A stretch of 64,000 nucleotides of DNA from Flavobacterium cupriresistens (lineage in GTDB: Bacteria > Bacteroidota > Bacteroidia > Flavobacteriales > Flavobacteriaceae), in NCBI RefSeq assembly GCF_020911925.1, contig NZ_CP087134.1, positions 5,394,001-5,458,000 of the forward strand. The letters are read 5' to 3'. How positions within the stretch are numbered: position 1 is the stretch's first letter; every line of letters begins with the position of its first letter. The position numbers were made by a program, and so were the translations under genes. The notes below the pieces were generated by a model. The model ran no database searches, had not been told where the DNA came from, and was given only the letters and a program-made list of their open reading frames with translations. Of this stretch, positions 35,484-43,517 are shown in pieces.

Positions 35484-37388
35484 ATGCTTAAACAGGTTGC
35501 ATACGTACTAGCTGCGTTATTTTTTACCACTATTATTTCAGCGCAGCAGGATATTGTTGAACTAAGTAAAAAATTTGACGAATTATCGATACAAAAAAAA
35601 GGACTGAATGAAACCATTAAAATTGATGTTTCAGGACTCGCTTTACATGATTTTATTGCTTCAATTGCCGAAGAACATCAATTAAATATTGATGTCGATA
35701 CAGAACTAAATCAACCGGTAGCCAATAACTTTTTTGATGTAACAGTAAAAGATGTGTTGATACATCTTGTGCAGAAATATGATTTGGAAGTTAGCTTCAC
35801 CAATAACATTATCATTTTCAAAAAAAGGAAAATTATTGCCGTCGTTGAGAAAAAACGTCCCAAATTTATTGATGTAAGTTACAATCCGGAAAATGATTTT
35901 TTATCCATAAAAATAGAAAACGATACTTTATCTGCGGTTGCAAAAGCAATTACTGACAAATCGGGGAAAAATCTAATTCTGGCACAGGATATAAAAAATA
36001 TCCGAATCTCTTCTTATATTTTAAATCGTCCTTTTGATCAGGTTATCGAAATGATGTCAAAATCAAATGATTTATCTGCGATTAAGGATAATAATGATGT
36101 TTATTTTATACAAAAAAACACAGCCGCTACTGCCAGCTTACAAAGCAACAGCCCTAAAGCAAAACAGCCTAAAGCAAACCTTGGAGTTCCTGGTTTTTAT
36201 GACGTAAACCTCAACAAAAACGGATTTCTACAAGTAAATGCCTTTGTTGCAGATGCAGCAGATTTGTTGACTGAAGCAGCAGAAAAACTGCATATTAATT
36301 ACTTTTTATACAACAAACCTGAAAACGAAAAAACAACGCTTTCAGCAGATAATATAACTTTCGATCAACTCTTGGAACATATTTTTAAGGGAAAAAAATA
36401 TACCTATAAAAAACAGGATCATTTTTATATCATTGGTGAAGAAGCAACAGAGGGTTTGAGAATTACAGAACTGATTCAATTAGAAAACAGATCGATCGAA
36501 TCTGTTATTAATACCCTACCTAAACTCTTTTCTGAAAAATTAGAAATAAAAGAATTTATAGAGCTAAACGGGCTGATTGTCTCAGGATCCAGATCGATCC
36601 TTAATGAACTGAAAATCTACATGAAACAAATTGACAAAGTTGTACCAATGGTACAAATAGAAGTCATTATTGTTCAGTACAACAAATCATACGACATACA
36701 AACAGGATTAAAAGCAGGTTTAGACAAAATTAATACGCCTAAAACGAGCGGTGTTTTATTTCCAAACTCCGATGTCACGCTAAACGGGTCTTCGGTAAAT
36801 AGTTTAATAGATGCTTTTAACGGATTTGGTCTTTTTAAATTAGGAAAAGTAACCTCATCGTTTTACCTAAACCTAAAACTCCTCGAAAACAACTCCGTTT
36901 TAAAAATAGAATCTACTCCTAAAATTGCTACAATTAGCGGACATGAAGCCAAATTATCAATTGGTGAGACCAGTTATTATTTTGAGCAAAATAACCGATT
37001 GATAAATAGTAATATCGGAAACGATATCCTAAACTCGGGAACATGGAAATCTACTGATGCTAATTTGAGTGTTTCTATTAAACCTCATGTCTCTACAGAC
37101 GAAAATGTAACATTGACCATTGCGGTAGAAAAGAGTTCTTTTTTGGCCAGAGTTGGTGAAGATGCTCCTCCAGGAAAGGCTACACAAAAATTTGAATCTT
37201 TAGTACGCGTAAAAAACGGAGAAATGATTTTACTCGGTGGTCTGGATGAATTGAAAAAAGAAAATTCAGGAACAGGAACTCCACTACTGTCAAGGGTTCC
37301 CGTTATAAAATGGTTCTTCAGCAGCAGGAAAAAAGCTAAAAATGATTCTAAGCTTCACATTTTTATTAAACCAACAGTTATTTACTAA
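35484..37388 (+). CDS. gspD: Outer-membrane secretin GspD/PilQ
   Basis: The product has 634 residues with signal peptide residues 1-21 (ends IISAQ). The periplasmic N-domains include an STN-like start (VSGLALHDFIASIAEEHQLNI) and a further N1-type repeat (ITELIQLENRSIESVINTLPKLF). The C-terminal secretin domain is recognisable from ~410 (VPMVQIEVIIVQYNKS) to the end, with MILLGGLDELKK and TPLLSRVPVIKWFFSSRK, the conserved secretin signature. It forms the outer-membrane gate. Its stop overlaps the next ATG (TAATG). Confidence 0.93.
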   Translation: MLKQVAYVLAALFFTTIISAQQDIVELSKKFDELSIQKKGLNETIKIDVSGLALHDFIASIAEEHQLNIDVDTELNQPVANNFFDVTVKDVLIHLVQKYDLEVSFTNNIIIFKKRKIIAVVEKKRPKFIDVSYNPENDFLSIKIENDTLSAVAKAITDKSGKNLILAQDIKNIRISSYILNRPFDQVIEMMSKSNDLSAIKDNNDVYFIQKNTAATASLQSNSPKAKQPKANLGVPGFYDVNLNKNGFLQVNAFVADAADLLTEAAEKLHINYFLYNKPENEKTTLSADNITFDQLLEHIFKGKKYTYKKQDHFYIIGEEATEGLRITELIQLENRSIESVINTLPKLFSEKLEIKEFIELNGLIVSGSRSILNELKIYMKQIDKVVPMVQIEVIIVQYNKSYDIQTGLKAGLDKINTPKTSGVLFPNSDVTLNGSSVNSLIDAFNGFGLFKLGKVTSSFYLNLKLLENNSVLKIESTPKIATISGHEAKLSIGETSYYFEQNNRLINSNIGNDILNSGTWKSTDANLSVSIKPHVSTDENVTLTIAVEKSSFLARVGEDAPPGKATQKFESLVRVKNGEMILLGGLDELKKENSGTGTPLLSRVPVIKWFFSSRKKAKNDSKLHIFIKPTVIY

Positions 37389-38575
37389 TGTTAGCGACTT
37401 TATCTAAATTTATAAAGCTAAATGACATAAATGTCGTTGGTGTAATTAAAAAAGAAGACTGCGAAGTTTACAATCTGCTTTCTATTAAAAAGAAAGCGAA
37501 TAAGATTACTATTGTTTCCAAACAAACTTTTGAAAACTTTGAAATATTAGCCAAAACAACAGATAAAAAAATACCTCTTATAATTGTAATAGAAGGAAAA
37601 GGTGTTTTAAATAAAGAAATTAATTTTGAAAATGAAGCTGATGTAAATTGGCAGAAAAACATTGATTATAATACCATTTATTACACAGACATCAAAGGAG
37701 CAAATTCTAATTTTATCAGTTTTTGCAGAAAAAACATTGTAGAAGAAACTCTTTCCAAATTTCAGAAAAAAGGGTTCCAGGTTATAGATGTTTATATTGG
37801 TTCTTTTTTGGCAGCTTTATTAAACAATACCTTAAAAAAAGAAATACTGTTTTCAACTGATTTATCTTTAGAATTTGAGAACGATAAATTATTGCGTTTC
37901 ACCAAGCAAAACGAAACGGTAAAAACGGTAGCCTACAAAATTGGAGAAGATAGTGTTTCTTCTACTTTTTTACCGCTTTATGGCACCATAATTCATTTTT
38001 TTGTTCAGCCTGACGGTGTTTCAAAAACGACCAATGAAACATTGAACAGTGAAGAACTTATTTATAAAAAAGCGTTTCATTACTTAGGTGTCATTATGCT
38101 TGTTGGTTTCCTTTTTTCATTATTAGTAAGCTACTTTCTAATACAATATTATGGTACCAAAAATGCAGAATTAAATCTCCAGACCGTATATTCGAACCAA
38201 TCGTATCAACTGATCTTGGATCTGGAAGCTCAAAAAGAAAAAAAACTGAATATCTTAAAAGAATCGGGTGTTTTATCTTCCAAGTTTCTTTCTTATTACG
38301 GTTATCAGCTTATAAAATCTGTTCCGTATGATATTTCTTTAAATGAGCTAAACATTATACCGCTAAGCGGAGAATATAAAGAAAATAAAAAAGTTTTTTT
38401 TGAGAACAAAACTATCCTGATTAAAGGTGAAACTTTTCAAGAATCCTCTTTTAACAACTGGCTTGAAGACATAAAAAAAATGGATTGGCTACAGCGCTTT
38501 GAAATCATCAGCCTAAAAAAAGACAAAAAAAACAAATCAATATTCGAAATAAAAATAACACTGAAAAATGTTTGA
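37388..38575 (+). CDS. GspL / PilM-PilN-like inner-membrane platform protein
   Basis: The product has 395 residues. The cytoplasmic part of ~230 residues has the layout of an actin-like PilM/GspL domain, though weakly conserved. A single membrane helix follows at ~232-256 (YLGVIMLVGFLFSLLVSYFLI). Then come a coiled segment (NLQTVYSNQSYQLILDLEAQ) and a ferredoxin-like periplasmic domain (ILIKGETFQESSFNNWLEDI), as in PilN/GspL. So PilM and PilN functions appear joined in one chain, as in GspL. It overlaps its neighbours on both sides. Confidence 0.7.
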   Translation: MLATLSKFIKLNDINVVGVIKKEDCEVYNLLSIKKKANKITIVSKQTFENFEILAKTTDKKIPLIIVIEGKGVLNKEINFENEADVNWQKNIDYNTIYYTDIKGANSNFISFCRKNIVEETLSKFQKKGFQVIDVYIGSFLAALLNNTLKKEILFSTDLSLEFENDKLLRFTKQNETVKTVAYKIGEDSVSSTFLPLYGTIIHFFVQPDGVSKTTNETLNSEELIYKKAFHYLGVIMLVGFLFSLLVSYFLIQYYGTKNAELNLQTVYSNQSYQLILDLEAQKEKKLNILKESGVLSSKFLSYYGYQLIKSVPYDISLNELNIIPLSGEYKENKKVFFENKTILIKGETFQESSFNNWLEDIKKMDWLQRFEIISLKKDKKNKSIFEIKITLKNV

Positions 38576-39092
38576 GAATTATTCCTATAAACAAAAATTT
38601 CACGCTTTGATAGTGCTCTTTTTTATGCTGTCTTTTACCGCATATAAAAGATCTTTTCATACTTTATTTGATGTGATTACAGAATATCGAATACTATCAG
38701 AAAAAGCAGACAACATTAATAAAAAAGCAAAAAACACAAATGGTCTCACAAGAGATCTTGCCTATTTAGATAAAATAATTGGAAAAGAAGGCGTATCAAA
38801 AGAAATGGTACAACAAGGTATTATAAGTTTTGCTTCCGAAAACTCCCCAGGAATCTCTATAAGTGATCTGAAACCCATACATAATTTTCCTGAAGATGAT
38901 TATCATATTATTACCAATCAATTAGACGTAACCGGCAACAGTAATCAGCTCTTAAAACTAGCTTATGATTTTGAAAAAAAATTCAATCTTTCCAGAATAG
39001 TCAGCACGAGTTTCTATACAACCAAAAATAATAATAAATCCGAAGTTTTACATTTAAAAATGATTTTTCAAAACTATGAAAACAACAAATAA
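38568..39092 (+). CDS. GspM/PilO-like inner-membrane protein
   Basis: The product has 174 residues: a short cytoplasmic start, one membrane helix at ~12-27 (FHALIVLFFMLSFTAY), a coiled segment (EYRILSEKADNINKKAKNT) and a small ferredoxin-like domain ending VLHLKMIFQNYENN. This is the architecture of PilO/GspM, which pairs with PilN/GspL in the inner membrane. It overlaps the L-like gene by 8 nt and the lipoprotein gene by 17 nt. Confidence 0.7.
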   Translation: MFENYSYKQKFHALIVLFFMLSFTAYKRSFHTLFDVITEYRILSEKADNINKKAKNTNGLTRDLAYLDKIIGKEGVSKEMVQQGIISFASENSPGISISDLKPIHNFPEDDYHIITNQLDVTGNSNQLLKLAYDFEKKFNLSRIVSTSFYTTKNNNKSEVLHLKMIFQNYENNK

Positions 39093-40029
39093 AATTATAC
39101 TAGTTCTTTTGTCATTCCTAACCTATTCCTGCGAAGATATTCTTGAAGAAGATATTAGCGACGATACGGTTCAAATTCTTTCACCAACAAATAATTCTGA
39201 AATTGAGAGTAACGTGGTCAGCTTTAAATGGAATAGTCTGAAGGGTAGCGATAAATATCGTATTCAGGTATATGGATCAGATCAAATATTGATACTTGAT
39301 TCTTTAACTACAAAAACGGCCATAACTTTACCTTTAGAAGCTGGAGATTATGTCTGGAGGGTAAGAGGAGAGAATTATGCCTATGAGTCTATTTATTCTT
39401 TTCCCTCTAATTTTTCGACCACAATTTCTAAAGATTTAAGCAATCAGCAAGTGATCTTGAAAAGTCCTGAAAATGATAAATTTGTTAATTTTATTAATGT
39501 GACTTTACATTGGGATGCTCTTAATTATGCCAGCAGTTATAATGTAAAAGTTGTCAATACAGTAACAGGGCGAGAAGTATATTCCAATCCTAACATAACG
39601 GATACCTCTATTACACTCAATTTACTAACACTGGAAGATGGAAATTACGAATGGCGATTAAAGGCTAAAAACATTGATTCGGAAACAAAACAATACGCGG
39701 CACGAAAATTCAATATCGATACCACTAATCCAAATCAGCCAAAAAATATTTTGCCTGCTGATAATTCAACCCAAACAATCAATTCGAGTATGAACTATAC
39801 CTGGAGTATTCCAAATGATGTGGGAAGTGCAAAATCGCCAATTTCATATATAGTGGAATTTTCCAATGATGTCGATTTTAATATAATTATGCTAACTCAA
39901 AACAGCGATTCGACAACACTTCAACAATCCTTCTCTACTGCAGGGGTTTATTATTGGAGAATAAGAGCAATTGATGGCGCCGGAAATGTTGGTCCAAATA
40001 GCACCAAATTTAAGTTTACTGTTAAATAA
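39076..40029 (+). CDS. Lipoprotein with three fibronectin III-like domains
   Basis: The product has 317 residues. The lipoprotein signal ends LTYSC with lipidated Cys19. Three beta-sandwich domains of ~90 residues follow; each begins with a 'SPxNN/ENDxxxxFxW' strand (SPTNNSEIESNVVSFKW; SPENDKFVNFINVTLHW; PADNSTQTINSSMNYTW) and ends with a YYWRIRAIDGAGN-type strand. The folds are FN3/Ig-like and common in Bacteroidota surface lipoproteins. Its place between the M- and C-like genes suggests a pilotin-like or surface accessory role for the secretin, or a substrate. I cannot tell which. Confidence 0.8.
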   Translation: MKTTNKIILVLLSFLTYSCEDILEEDISDDTVQILSPTNNSEIESNVVSFKWNSLKGSDKYRIQVYGSDQILILDSLTTKTAITLPLEAGDYVWRVRGENYAYESIYSFPSNFSTTISKDLSNQQVILKSPENDKFVNFINVTLHWDALNYASSYNVKVVNTVTGREVYSNPNITDTSITLNLLTLEDGNYEWRLKAKNIDSETKQYAARKFNIDTTNPNQPKNILPADNSTQTINSSMNYTWSIPNDVGSAKSPISYIVEFSNDVDFNIIMLTQNSDSTTLQQSFSTAGVYYWRIRAIDGAGNVGPNSTKFKFTVK

Positions 40030-40030
40030 A

Positions 40031-40540
40031 ATGGTAAAAAAGAAAATAAATATAATTCTAATTATAGCCGTTCTTGCACTTTGGGGAACGGTTGGTTATA
40101 GGACGATTAATCGTCAGTTTTCCAGTAATGAGGTTTCTTTGGAGAACGAGAATCAACTCAAGAATATAACCCTCAATCAAATTAACAAAGATACTTTTGA
40201 ATTAGAAAAAATAAATCGAGATCCGTTCTTAAATAAACAATTTCAAACTACTCCAACTGTTGTCACCAGAAAGGTAATTTCGAATTACATTCCTGTAAAA
40301 AAAACAACTGCAGCTGTACTTCCAAAAATAGATAACAGTCTCAAATGGCCCGTGTTGTCTTATCACGGATACATTGTATCTAAAGAAAGAAATGAAGATT
40401 TGGTCTTGCTTAAAATTAATTCGAAATTATGTCGGTTAAGACTTAATGTTCCTTCAAATGGGGTATTGGTTAAAAAAAATTACAAGGATTCTATTGAAGT
40501 TTATTTCAATTCACAAAGTAGAATTATTAAAAAACAATAA
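40031..40540 (+). CDS. GspC/PilP-like inner-membrane protein
   Basis: The product has 169 residues from ATG 40031, directly after the stop of the lipoprotein gene. One membrane helix is at residues ~6-22 (INIILIIAVLALWGTVGY), then a linker with KINRDPFL, the short 'RDPF' element typical of GspC/PilP linkers. A small beta domain follows (LSYHGYIVSKERNEDLVLLKIN, then SNGVLVKKNYKDSIEVYF) that matches the HR domain binding the secretin. It is the last gene of the operon and is followed by a terminator. Confidence 0.75.
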   Translation: MVKKKINIILIIAVLALWGTVGYRTINRQFSSNEVSLENENQLKNITLNQINKDTFELEKINRDPFLNKQFQTTPTVVTRKVISNYIPVKKTTAAVLPKIDNSLKWPVLSYHGYIVSKERNEDLVLLKINSKLCRLRLNVPSNGVLVKKNYKDSIEVYFNSQSRIIKKQ

Positions 40541-40622
40541 ATCTTTGCTTGGGGTTTAACCACAAGGAGTACTATTATAACATGGATTTCTTAAAAGTCT
40601 TCTGATTTTTTGATTCAAAACA

Positions 40623-40652
40623 AAAGCCCAATCCTATTTCGGTTTGGGCTTT
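40623..40652 (+). terminator. Terminator of the type II-like operon
   Basis: AAAGCCCAA (40623-40631) pairs with TTGGGCTTT (40644-40652) over a short loop. The A- and T-rich ends make it usable in both directions, so it may also serve the converging M56 gene. Confidence 0.75.
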
Positions 40653-40746
40653 ATTGCATTTGAGTTGTAGTCTTACACCTCAACTGTTTTTTGTATTTGG
40701 TCTAAACTTACAGACCTAAAGTAAGTAACGAAATTTGTGGTCTGAT

Positions 40747-42837
40747 TTATCTGCCAACAATAGCTTTCAGTTCTACATACTTTTCAAGGTTTTTAAAATT
40801 ATGCCCTTTTTCTTTCATCGATTTGACAAACTGAGGCGAAGCTCCCATCGCTTTTGCAGCAATAACATCATCCAAATTTAAATCACTAAATCCCAAGTCT
40901 TTGTATTGTTTGATTAAATCAGCTGTGATATTCTGTGACTTCAAAGCAAATAAATCATCCGGTTTGATGTTTTTATAACCTGTTTTTTCGATATCATTTA
41001 TATATTTCGCCGTAATATTCATGGATTTTAAAGCAAACAAATCGTCGACTTTGATGTTTTTGTACCCCATTTTTTCAAACTCTTTTACGTATTCCGGAGT
41101 AATATTTAAGGATTTTAAGGACATCAGTTCATCATTGGAAAGATCATTGTATCCTAATTGTTTAAAGGAATCAACAAATTCTTTATCGATATCCATTGAT
41201 TTAAATCCTATAATATCATCCTCGGTTATCTTACCTGAATTTCCTTTATTGGCATCCTGAAAATCGGCAATATATTTCCCGTCAATACCCTGAGATTTTA
41301 AGGCAATGAGTTTATCGGCACTAATATCTTTATAGCCTGCTTTGCGGATTTCGTCGATAAAAGCTTTATCAATTCCCATTGACCTAAAAGGAATTAAATC
41401 TTCCAAATCAAAATTTACAAGCCCCGATTCTTTGATAGAAGTAACATAGTCTTCGTTTACATCTAAAGCTGCCAACGGAATCAACTGGTCTTTATCGACA
41501 TTTTTGTAACCGTTTTTCTTCAGCATTTTCACATAAGAACTTTTTAAATTTACGATAAAAAACACCATCAGATCTTCATCATCTGCAACTTCAACTCCTT
41601 CTTGAGCCATTTCTTTACTGAAATTTTTATTGGCAACAAATTTATAGGTTCCCATTCCGGTTTGTCCTTCAAATTTTCCTATAAAATTCATGGTTCCTGC
41701 TTCACGTGTTATGGTGAACTCGCTTTTTTTATCCATTTCCAATCCTTTCAATTCGCTCAATTGAAAAGTCGTTGACGAACTATTATCGCCGTCGTTTTTG
41801 AATTGGATATTTACCGTATTGCCTTTGATAGTGGCAAACCAGTTTCCTTCTGTTTCCATTCCGTTTTGAATGTTTGACTGTGCTTTAGATTCTTTCTCTT
41901 TTAGATCGGAATTTAAAGTCTGACTTTGCGCTGCCGGTTGATTAAAAAGGCAGGCAAACAATACCAATAAAGGCACCAGGAAAAAATATTTCCAGGTGGT
42001 GTGTACGTTTGATTTTTTTGAATTCATCATAATGATTCGTTTTTTGAGTAATGATTGATTATAGTTGGTTGTAAGACTCAATGGAAACTGTGGCGCTGCT
42101 ACTTTGAGCAGGCTAAACTGATAACTTTCTTTTTCGACTGTGTTCTGTTCTAACATTTTGTTGTCTGTCAAAAATTCGAGATTGCTCTCCAGTACTTTTC
42201 GCCACTGCCAGGCAAATGGATTAAACCATTGAAAAATAAGAACTACCTCAGCCAGTAAAAGATCAATAGTGTGTTTTTGCTGCACATGTATTTTCTCATG
42301 CAACAAAATCTGATTGTACGTATCCCACTCGTATTTTTCGGGATTGATAAAAATGGTATTCGCAAACGAACAAGGGGCTTTGTCGTCTTTTATCTCGACA
42401 ATCCTGAATTTGCCATCCTGAATGACCGATAAGGAATAGGATCGATATAACAGTACAACGGCCTGCATCAAAAAATTAAGCCCAAAGATTAGTACGCCAA
42501 ACCAATACAAATAAACCAGCCATTGTAACATTACCTCAACATTAAAGTGTTGCTGAGTTTTTTCAACCAAAACTTCCTGAACGGGTGGTGTTTGTTGTGC
42601 TACAGTTGTTGTTTTGTCAACAGCAACCTTAGCCGCCAGAATAGTTGTCAGTACAGTATCTTTTCTAAATGAAAATTGATGTGGTACGGGAAGCAACGGC
42701 AAAATAAAAGCCACAAGCATACAGCCCAATAAAACAAATCTATTGAGATCAAAGAACGTTTCTTTCTGCAGCAGTACTTTATAGAATACAAAACAGGCAG
42801 AGAGAATCAGGGCGGTGTATAAGATATAAGGTATCAT
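40747..42837 (-). CDS. M56 (BlaR1/MecR1-like) membrane metallopeptidase with C-terminal helical repeats
   Basis: The product has 696 residues. Membrane helices lie near 1-22, 32-52, 102-130 and 283-302. The zinc motif HEKIH is at residues 180-184 in LLHEKIHVQQKH. The usual penicillin-binding sensor of BlaR1 is absent. The outer part instead has a small beta domain (~330-420) and then about eight repeats of ~27-34 residues with the pattern 'DLFALKSMNITxxYIxxxEKxGYKNI' up to the C-terminus. M56 sensors cleave or trigger cleavage of the paired BlaI repressor when they detect a signal. Here the signal is unknown. The start overlaps the BlaI stop by 4 nt. Confidence 0.88.
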   Translation of the reverse strand: MIPYILYTALILSACFVFYKVLLQKETFFDLNRFVLLGCMLVAFILPLLPVPHQFSFRKDTVLTTILAAKVAVDKTTTVAQQTPPVQEVLVEKTQQHFNVEVMLQWLVYLYWFGVLIFGLNFLMQAVVLLYRSYSLSVIQDGKFRIVEIKDDKAPCSFANTIFINPEKYEWDTYNQILLHEKIHVQQKHTIDLLLAEVVLIFQWFNPFAWQWRKVLESNLEFLTDNKMLEQNTVEKESYQFSLLKVAAPQFPLSLTTNYNQSLLKKRIIMMNSKKSNVHTTWKYFFLVPLLVLFACLFNQPAAQSQTLNSDLKEKESKAQSNIQNGMETEGNWFATIKGNTVNIQFKNDGDNSSSTTFQLSELKGLEMDKKSEFTITREAGTMNFIGKFEGQTGMGTYKFVANKNFSKEMAQEGVEVADDEDLMVFFIVNLKSSYVKMLKKNGYKNVDKDQLIPLAALDVNEDYVTSIKESGLVNFDLEDLIPFRSMGIDKAFIDEIRKAGYKDISADKLIALKSQGIDGKYIADFQDANKGNSGKITEDDIIGFKSMDIDKEFVDSFKQLGYNDLSNDELMSLKSLNITPEYVKEFEKMGYKNIKVDDLFALKSMNITAKYINDIEKTGYKNIKPDDLFALKSQNITADLIKQYKDLGFSDLNLDDVIAAKAMGASPQFVKSMKEKGHNFKNLEKYVELKAIVGR

Positions 42838-43196
42838 ACTTTTCCTTTTTTAATGATGCCAACTATTTCATCCAATTCATTCTCGCTGAGCTTTTGCTCC
42901 TTGGCAAAAAAAGCAAGCATTCGGGGATACGAATTATCAAAATATTGACTAACGATATCTTTTAAGGCAAATTTCTGATACTCTTCTCTACTGACTACCG
43001 GAAAAAAACAATGCATGTTTCCTGTAGTTTCATGATTCAGGAATCCTTTTTCTTCCAGAATCTTGACTATTGTGGCGACACTGTTGTAATGTGGTTTGGG
43101 ATCGGGCAACAATGGAATTACGTCTCTAATAAAGGCTTTGTTCAAATCCCAATAGACCTGCATGATCTGTTCTTCTCTTTTGGCTAATTTTATCAT
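42834..43196 (-). CDS. BlaI/MecI-family transcriptional repressor
   Basis: The product has 120 residues, the family length. The winged helix at the N-terminus (LAKREEQIMQVYWDLNKAFIRDVIPLL; HYNSVATIVKILEEKGFLNHE) is typical of the family, followed by the dimerisation helices (SQYFDNSYPRMLAFFAKEQKLS). The dimer binds inverted repeats in its own promoter; such a site lies between the promoter elements at 43221-43238. Cleavage of the dimer domain in response to the M56 partner is the known release mechanism in this family. Confidence 0.93.
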   Translation of the reverse strand: MIKLAKREEQIMQVYWDLNKAFIRDVIPLLPDPKPHYNSVATIVKILEEKGFLNHETTGNMHCFFPVVSREEYQKFALKDIVSQYFDNSYPRMLAFFAKEQKLSENELDEIVGIIKKGKV

Positions 43197-43211
43197 GGTT
43201 AAATCTTTTCA

Positions 43212-43242
43212 CAAATATAACTACTAATTAGTTAGTAGCAAA
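43212..43242 (-). promoter_or_regulatory. blaI-M56 promoter with embedded operator
   Basis: On the minus strand the -33 element TTTG (complement of 43239-43242) is followed after 19 bp by a perfect -7 box TATATTTG (43219-43212). The spacer is almost entirely the inverted repeat CTACTAA-N4-TTAGTAG (43221-43238). A bound repressor would cover the promoter, so the pair is autoregulated. The predicted leader is only about 10 nt. Confidence 0.75.
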
Positions 43243-43261
43243 ACTAATTTATTAATATTTA

Positions 43262-43277
43262 AACTAATTTGTTAGTT
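43262..43277 (-). promoter_or_regulatory. Second BlaI-type operator
   Basis: AACTAA-N4-TTAGTT, the same ACTAA/TTAGT half-sites and the same 4-bp centre as the operator inside the promoter, 24 bp farther upstream. It could allow cooperative binding. No gene is found in 43197-43517; the rest of that gap holds only the terminator below. Confidence 0.55.
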
Positions 43278-43380
43278 ATTTATTAGTTACGGGGATTTAA
43301 CCGCAAGGATCGCAATGGGTTACGCAAGGGGCGGAAGGTTTAGTTATAGCTTTTCGGTTATTTTATAGCCATGAATTAAT

Positions 43381-43419
43381 AAAGGGACTGTCTCGTTAAA
43401 ACTACGACACAGTCCCTTT
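43381..43419 (-). terminator. Terminator after the GH19 protein gene
   Basis: AAAGGGACTGT (43381-43391) pairs with ACAGTCCCTTT (43409-43419), with extra pairing of TCGT and ACGA in the loop. It lies 99 nt beyond the stop of the minus-strand gene at 43518. Confidence 0.7.
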
Positions 43420-43517
43420 GTTAGTAAATGTTTTTATTATTTATAAATCTTTAAAAAAATCTTTTAGTGTAATTTTATTGATATCTAAAATTTTAATCCA
43501 CATTATGATCCTTTTTT

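Noticed and set aside
29122..40540. Calling the operon a retractile type IV pilus
   Set aside because: There is no PilT-like second ATPase and one pilin lacks Glu5 in the GspK manner; a type II-like secretion system fits better.
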